Shown here: positions 59,249 through 64,000 of the stretch, one piece after another | Numbering within the stretch: the first letter of the stretch is position 1 | How the letters are laid out: each line of letters opens with the position of its first letter | Notes under the pieces: generated by a model | The model's database searches: none | Seen by the model: the letters and a program-made list of their open reading frames with translations, nothing else | What the model was told of the DNA's origin: nothing | Made by a program: the position numbers and the translations under genes | Source of the DNA: Sphingobacterium hotanense | GTDB taxonomy: Bacteria > Bacteroidota > Bacteroidia > Sphingobacteriales > Sphingobacteriaceae | Direction: 5' to 3' | NCBI RefSeq assembly: GCF_008274825.1 | Contig: NZ_CP030848.1 | Coordinates: 3,595,618-3,659,617, forward strand | Length of the DNA stretch: 64,000 nt

Positions 59249-60943
59249 TTAACTTTCCGTCGCTCTCTTGTTCAATTTCGAATGCTTATAACCATAAGCA
59301 AAATAAATAATCAAACCTATCAACAACCAAATCACAAAGATAATCCAGTTACTTGCGCCCAGTTCGGACATCAGGTAAAGATTGATCAAAACGCCGATAA
59401 CAGGTAATAAGGAGAAATTATACTTAAAGCTCATCACGCTCATTACCGCCCATGTTAACCAAAAGATGATAACAAGGGACTTATGAATCAAAATCTTTGC
59501 CGACCCCATTTCTAACCAATGCGAAAGGTTTTCATCGCTGTATTTATAGGTTAAAATCAATGCGACAATCATCCCCAACCCTACTATATACTTCCCATTG
59601 ATATAAGGCACTTTGAATTTCGACTTCTTTGAGATTCCCGAGTGGTCCATGTACAATACACCGGCACAAACCAGGATAAACGCAAAGAATGTACCCACAC
59701 TAGTTAAGTCCACGAAGAAGTCCATCTTGAAAAATAATGCCGGGATAGCCACCACAAAACCTGTTACAATGGTCGCAAAGGAAGGCGTCTTGTATTTTGG
59801 GTGGATCGTAGAAAACTTCTTCCATAGCAAACCGTCTCTACTCATGGTCATCCAAATTCTTGGTTGAGCTAATTGGAAAACCAACAGCGCGGAAGTAATC
59901 GCAATAACCGAAGTTACAGAGATAATACCCGCCATATGATCGAATCCTACATAAGAAAACACATAAGCCAAAGGATCTTTAACATTTAGTTCTTTGTAAT
60001 TCACCATCCCCGTCAACACCAAAGTAATCGCCACATAAAGCACCGCACAGATGACCAAACAATAGATCATTGCACGAGGAAGATCGCGTTGAGGATTCTT
60101 ACACTCCTCCGCCGTTGTTGAGATGGAGTCAAAACCAATGAACGCAAAGAACACCGCCGCAACGCCGCTCATGACACCTGCCAAGCCATTCGGCGCAAAA
60201 GGTGTCCAGTTCTCCGGTTTAACGAAGAAGATACCACCAAAGATTACAGCAAGAATAATCCCCACTTTAATCAATACCATGATATTACTAGCGCGCTGCG
60301 ACTCCTTGATTCCGATATAAACCAAAGCCGTCACTAATACCGTGATGAGGCCTGCCGGCATATCAAAAATGATAGGAATATCGAAGAATCGTGGAGCTGT
60401 TTCGTATGCCTGTAGGGCTACTTTTTCAATATTTTCCAACTGAGCCGCCCCTACTTCAAGGGATTTCGCATGCGCATCCAGGGCATAGCCCGGCGCCATC
60501 GTCATCCATTTGGGGAGATGCACCCCAAATCCTTCCAGCATAGAAACAAAATACTGCGACCAGGAAATGGCCACCACCATGTTAGAAACCGCATATTCGA
60601 GCACCAACGCCCACCCGATGATCCAAGCGAAAAGCTCGCCGAAAGCAACATAAGCATAGGTGTAAGCACTACCAGATACGGGAACTGTACTCGCAAATTG
60701 TGCATAAGACAATGCTGTAAAAACACATGCAAATGCAACGAATACAAAAAGAAGAGAGACCGCAGGGCCTCCGTTATAACTTGCTAAGCCGATAGTAGAG
60801 AAGATTCCAGCTCCTACTATCGCCGCAATGCCTAATGAAATTAAATCTCGAACGCCTAGTATTTTCGCTAGGCCTGAACCGCCATGTTCAGCATCGGAAA
60901 GAATCTGATCTACGCTTTTCTTGCGGAACAGTCTATTTGCCAT
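59249..60943 (-). CDS. APC-family amino-acid permease
   Basis: From the ATG at 60943 (MANRLFRKKSVDQIL) the product has 564 residues; the frame opens at 60973, but the extra ten residues are not family-like. There are about 12-14 helices. LGVRDLISLGIAAIVGAGIFSTIG is the APC first-helix substrate motif, and AFIGFDSISTTAEECKNPQRDLPRAM follows in the middle. The overall type is that of the cationic amino-acid transporter (CAT/YfnA) group. Substrate cannot be fixed from sequence. The next gene upstream starts 43 bp away and may share the transcript. Confidence 0.9.
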   Translation of the reverse strand: MANRLFRKKSVDQILSDAEHGGSGLAKILGVRDLISLGIAAIVGAGIFSTIGLASYNGGPAVSLLFVFVAFACVFTALSYAQFASTVPVSGSAYTYAYVAFGELFAWIIGWALVLEYAVSNMVVAISWSQYFVSMLEGFGVHLPKWMTMAPGYALDAHAKSLEVGAAQLENIEKVALQAYETAPRFFDIPIIFDMPAGLITVLVTALVYIGIKESQRASNIMVLIKVGIILAVIFGGIFFVKPENWTPFAPNGLAGVMSGVAAVFFAFIGFDSISTTAEECKNPQRDLPRAMIYCLVICAVLYVAITLVLTGMVNYKELNVKDPLAYVFSYVGFDHMAGIISVTSVIAITSALLVFQLAQPRIWMTMSRDGLLWKKFSTIHPKYKTPSFATIVTGFVVAIPALFFKMDFFVDLTSVGTFFAFILVCAGVLYMDHSGISKKSKFKVPYINGKYIVGLGMIVALILTYKYSDENLSHWLEMGSAKILIHKSLVIIFWLTWAVMSVMSFKYNFSLLPVIGVLINLYLMSELGASNWIIFVIWLLIGLIIYFAYGYKHSKLNKRATES

Positions 60944-60985
60944 ATTTAGTAAATTATTGGAGTGAGAAAACAAAAGTCTAAAAAA

Positions 60986-61669
60986 TTATGATAAATATGT
61001 CATATTATCCTGAATATATACATAGATATCTCTAAAGTTCTGAAGATGATCAGCCTCGTATTCCATTAGCACTTTGCTCAAATTCTGATGATATTCAGGT
61101 GTGGTTTGAAAATCCCAAATGCGCTTAGAAATATTGAAAAGCGGCTTGGAGATATGCTCTATATATTTGTAGTCGAAAATATAGCGTGATTCTATAAATC
61201 GATCGTAAAAATGATAAAAGCCCTCAATGTCGGTTACACCGATAGTCAATAGATAATTCTTCAGAACAGCTCTATTCACATGCTCTAAATGCTCATACAA
61301 GCGCCCTGCATTGACCAAGTTATGCTTGATCAACAAATGGTCAAGTAATAGCTCTATTGCTATATGCGCTAGGAAAGAAGCTCGGATTGGAAGGCCCTCC
61401 AGCACAGGCTCCAGCTTCTTGCGCAAAATATGACAATGCTCCAGAAAGAACTCACTACTATGGAAAAGCTTATCTACTTCAACATGCCGATACCAACCTT
61501 CGGATATCGCCATACTAAGCGGGTGTATAAAAAGCTCTTCTTCGAAACGCTGCGGATGGAATACATATGTTTTATCAACATTCTTCAGTAAATCTGGAAG
61601 CAAAGATCCCAGCACACGTTCCGATTGAGTGGCATATCGTTCGAAATAGAAATGAGAAAGAAAGTTCAT
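60986..61669 (-). CDS. Acyl-carrier-protein phosphodiesterase-like (AcpH family) protein
   Basis: The 227-residue protein starts MNFLSHFYFERYATQSERVLGSLLPDLLKNVDK, resembling the N terminus of AcpH (MNFLAHLHLA...GD). LIHLAIELLLDHLL-like His/Asp motifs (FLAHIAIELLLDHLLIK) suggest an HD-like metal site. AcpH removes the phosphopantetheine arm from ACP. The similarity is distant and catalytic function is not assured. It is divergent from tyrS and upstream of the permease gene. Confidence 0.6.
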   Translation of the reverse strand: MNFLSHFYFERYATQSERVLGSLLPDLLKNVDKTYVFHPQRFEEELFIHPLSMAISEGWYRHVEVDKLFHSSEFFLEHCHILRKKLEPVLEGLPIRASFLAHIAIELLLDHLLIKHNLVNAGRLYEHLEHVNRAVLKNYLLTIGVTDIEGFYHFYDRFIESRYIFDYKYIEHISKPLFNISKRIWDFQTTPEYHQNLSKVLMEYEADHLQNFRDIYVYIQDNMTYLS

Positions 61670-61721
61670 CCTATCCTGGTCATTATCCTATAAATTATCC
61701 GTAAGATACAGTAATATCTCG

Positions 61722-61729
61722 TATCTTTG
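61722..61729 (+). promoter_or_regulatory. -7 element of the tyrS promoter
   Basis: TATCTTTG matches TAnnTTTG, 32 bp before the ATG. No clear -33 box. No T-box-like leader fits in this distance. Confidence 0.5.
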
Positions 61730-61761
61730 CAACTTAATTAAAAAATATTAAGGGCTAAACT

Positions 61762-63045
61762 ATGAGCTTTGTAGAAGAATTACGTTGGAGAGGCATGCTC
61801 CAAGACATCATGCCAGGCACAGAGGAATTGTTGAATAAAGAAACAGTTTCTGGCTATATAGGATTCGATCCTACAGGAGATTCACTACACGTAGGCCATT
61901 TAACCCAAATCATGACCTTAATCCACTTCCAACATGCTGGACACAAACCAGTAGCGCTTGTTGGTGGTGCAACGGGTATGATTGGCGACCCTTCATTTAA
62001 ATCAGCTGAAAGAAATCTTTTAGACGAAGCAACACTGAATCACAACGTAGCATGTTTGAAAAAACAGCTCGCGAAGTTCTTAAACTTTGGTGACGGTGAA
62101 ACCGACGCAAAGATGGTAAACAACTACGACTGGTTTAAGGATTTCAAATTCTTAGATTTTATTCGTGATGTTGGTAAGCTGATTACCGTGAATTACATGA
62201 TGTCCAAAGATTCTGTAAAGAAACGTTTGGAGGGTGACAATGGTCTATCTTTTACCGAATTTACCTATCAACTAATTCAAGGTTATGATTTCTATTATCT
62301 ATGGAAACACCACAATTGTAAAATCCAAATGGGTGGTTCCGATCAATGGGGTAATATTGTAACAGGTAGCGAAATGATCCGTCGTCAGGATCAGGGAACT
62401 GCCTTTGCATTGACTACGCAATTGATCAAGAAAGCAGATGGTCAGAAGTTTGGTAAAACAGAATCGGGTGCTGTGTGGTTAGATGCTAAGAAAACATCGC
62501 CATACAAGTATTATCAATTCTGGTTGAACACATCTGATGATGATGCTAAAAACTGGATCAAGATCTTTACGTTACTTCCTAAGGAAGAAATCGATGCAAT
62601 CATTACAGAGCACGATGCTGCTCCGCACCTACGTGTTGTTCAGAAAGCATTAGCAAAAGATATCACGATCAGAACGCACTCGGAGAAAGACTATGAAACT
62701 GCTGTGAAAACTTCAGAATTCTTATTCGGAAACGGATCATTAGAATTCCTAGCAGACCTAGATCATGAGGCTGTATTAGAAGTATTCGACGGAGTTCCTC
62801 AGTTCGATCTAGCGAAAGACAAATTAGCTGCAGGCATCAATGTATTAGATCTGTTAGCAGTAGATACGGCTGTATTCCCTTCAAAAGGAGAGGCTCGTAA
62901 AATGCTACAGGGCGGTGGAGTATCTTTGAACAGAGAAAAACTTAGCGATATCGAGCAAGTTGTCAATGAGTCAAACTTGATTAATAACAAGTATTTGGTT
63001 ATACAACGTGGTAAGAAAAACTACTACTTGGTAACTGTTGCTTAG
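61762..63045 (+). CDS. tyrS: Tyrosyl-tRNA synthetase
   Basis: The 427-residue class I synthetase has the HIGH-type motif in [41 protein letters not shown], the tyrosine site [18 protein letters not shown] and the KMSKS-type loop [10 protein letters not shown]-terminal S4 RNA-binding domain (about 360-427) follows with [15 protein letters not shown]. Length matches the bacterial type. It is monocistronic with a terminator shared with the convergent lipoprotein gene. Confidence 0.96.
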   Translation: MSFVEELRWRGMLQDIMPGTEELLNKETVSGYIGFDPTGDSLHVGHLTQIMTLIHFQHAGHKPVALVGGATGMIGDPSFKSAERNLLDEATLNHNVACLKKQLAKFLNFGDGETDAKMVNNYDWFKDFKFLDFIRDVGKLITVNYMMSKDSVKKRLEGDNGLSFTEFTYQLIQGYDFYYLWKHHNCKIQMGGSDQWGNIVTGSEMIRRQDQGTAFALTTQLIKKADGQKFGKTESGAVWLDAKKTSPYKYYQFWLNTSDDDAKNWIKIFTLLPKEEIDAIITEHDAAPHLRVVQKALAKDITIRTHSEKDYETAVKTSEFLFGNGSLEFLADLDHEAVLEVFDGVPQFDLAKDKLAAGINVLDLLAVDTAVFPSKGEARKMLQGGGVSLNREKLSDIEQVVNESNLINNKYLVIQRGKKNYYLVTVA

Positions 63046-63064
63046 TCAACATAAAGCAAATAGA

Positions 63065-63091
63065 AAAGGGCCGATCGATGATCGACCCTTT
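63065..63091. terminator. Hairpin terminator between tyrS and the DUF4397 gene
   Basis: AAAGGG (63065-63070) with CCCTTT (63086-63091), and CGATC with GATCG inside, around GAT. Confidence 0.75.
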
Positions 63092-63102
63092 CTTATATCT
63101 GT

Positions 63103-63813
63103 CTAATTATGCTCAATGACCTGGATTTCATAATCCGGCATCGATATTCCTTCCACATTGGAGACAATTCTTGGTATTAAAAACACCGTATAAACACCTC
63201 TATCTTTGGGTTTGAATTCGATTGACATTTGTGAGAATTCACTTTCATTTTCAAACTGAAATCTCACCTTTTCTGCGTTGAATTCATAGAAAGTAGTAAC
63301 CTCCTGGGCAGAAAGCACCTTATCTCCTGCTGTTGCCGTCTGCCCCTCTTTCACTTTGAAGTCAATACGACGATTATTCGCGAAATTTGCTATTCTTATC
63401 TTTGCTTTCCCTGCTGATGGCGCGATCATATTATCTTCCACTACTTTCATCTGCACATTATCCTTCCCATAGAAAAACGCGGAATATACCTTTCCGGGAT
63501 CAACCAGATGCTCACCACGGAATACCTCCACTTTTTTATCCTTATCATACAGGCTGATGCTTCTTCTGCCCGGAAAAACGCTCTTATGCTTCACAGCGCC
63601 CCCCATATCAAAATATTCATCGGAATTGATTACCCGATCGTCGATCTTCAAATCCAGCCCCAAGCTGCGATAGACTGCATTAAATCCTGCAATACCCGAA
63701 AATGACGGCGCATCCAGTGCAAGGTCTCCCACGCTATCTTTCTGACAACTGATCAGGAAGAATGCCGACAATAGAGCGATGGAAAATAGCTTTGCGTTTC
63801 TTAGAAAATTCAT
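63103..63813 (-). CDS. DUF4397-like lipoprotein
   Basis: The 236-residue product has a lipoprotein signal (ALLSAFFLISC, Cys23) and beta-rich repeats, for example RSISLYDKDKKVEVFRGEHLVDPGKVYSAFFYGKD and AKIRIANFANNRRIDFKV. This resembles the DUF4397 type of surface lipoproteins in Bacteroidota, which often sit as hypothetical proteins. No catalytic motif is seen. Function unknown. It stands divergent from the partial gene at the right edge. Confidence 0.75.
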   Translation of the reverse strand: MNFLRNAKLFSIALLSAFFLISCQKDSVGDLALDAPSFSGIAGFNAVYRSLGLDLKIDDRVINSDEYFDMGGAVKHKSVFPGRRSISLYDKDKKVEVFRGEHLVDPGKVYSAFFYGKDNVQMKVVEDNMIAPSAGKAKIRIANFANNRRIDFKVKEGQTATAGDKVLSAQEVTTFYEFNAEKVRFQFENESEFSQMSIEFKPKDRGVYTVFLIPRIVSNVEGISMPDYEIQVIEHN

Positions 63814-63955
63814 ATCAACAAAAAAGAATTATTATTTATTCTATCTAACGAGTTTGGAAAGCTTATTGCTACAAGGATAGATAAATCAAATCAATCAACA
63901 CAAACAATTCTGTCATTTTTTTTTAAGTTTGTAGAAGAAAAATAGCGTCATTTAC

Positions 63956-64000
63956 ATGGCTAAATTAAATACATTTAAAAACGGTAGTGGATCGACAGGG
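63956..64000 (+). CDS. Start of an unidentified gene (partial)
   Basis: ATG at 63956 opens a frame of 15 codons to the window edge (MAKLNTFKNGSGSTG). A TAAGTTTG (63924-63931) upstream fits a -7 element. Too short to identify; it is divergent from the DUF4397 gene. Confidence 0.35.
   Translation, partial: MAKLNTFKNGSGSTG

Overview
The window is chromosomal DNA of a Bacteroidota species, most likely a Sphingobacterium or close relative. The evidence is a serine palmitoyltransferase that closely resembles the Sphingobacterium enzyme I remember, many promoters of the Bacteroidota type (TTTG-N18/19-TAnnTTTG), a TonB-dependent receptor, a T9SS sorting-domain protein, a DUF2723 protein and an ISAon1-type transposase. 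Most of the window is housekeeping DNA. No phage, plasmid or CRISPR locus is visible.

Layout. 0-3 kb: an apparent ceramide-synthesis operon (spt, a GNAT-fold acyltransferase, an NAD-dependent reductase) divergent from smpB. 3.7-6.8 kb: an AraC regulator divergent from an aldehyde dehydrogenase and DUF779, with a 21-bp-phased direct repeat at the promoter. 7-16 kb: old yellow enzyme, thioesterase, membrane MutS-like protein, pcm, a frameshifted DUF4886 gene, cupin, priA, DUF423. 16-24 kb: an 874-aa membrane-anchored propeller protein, nrnA, an FKBP lipoprotein, tatD, ansA. 32-23 kb, minus strand: a seven-gene envelope operon (TPR protein, outer-membrane barrel, HU/SPOR protein, ExbB, ExbD, TonB, FolC). 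32.5-37.3 kb: pyrB, pyrR, DUF2723. 37.5 kb: tRNA-Gln, then an ISAon1/ISL3-type insertion sequence abutting a hydrolase that seems to have lost its signal peptide. 39.9-43.1 kb: an Oar-like TonB-dependent receptor.

43.7-52.2 kb: prs, rplY and pth, genes that are often neighbours, are here separated by a block holding an IS110-family element and a nitric-oxide cluster (azurin-like lipoprotein, quinol NO reductase, Ric repair protein), all embedded in dense intergenic repeats. 52-64 kb: BlaI/M56 sensor pair, gltA, a near stand-alone T9SS sorting domain, kup, an amino-acid permease, an AcpH-like protein, tyrS, a DUF4397 lipoprotein and the first 15 codons of an unidentified gene.

The least explained part is the intergenic DNA. 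Two repeat classes recur: TTAG-rich arms, often right after stop codons and usually in inverted pairs, and a roughly 40-bp element (TGAACCAGGAAAGGAAGGAT core) that forms long palindromes, tandem arrays, or both. In one palindrome both arms carry the same variant. An IS110 transposase sits inside one such array, with a structured non-coding stretch upstream that could be its bridge RNA.
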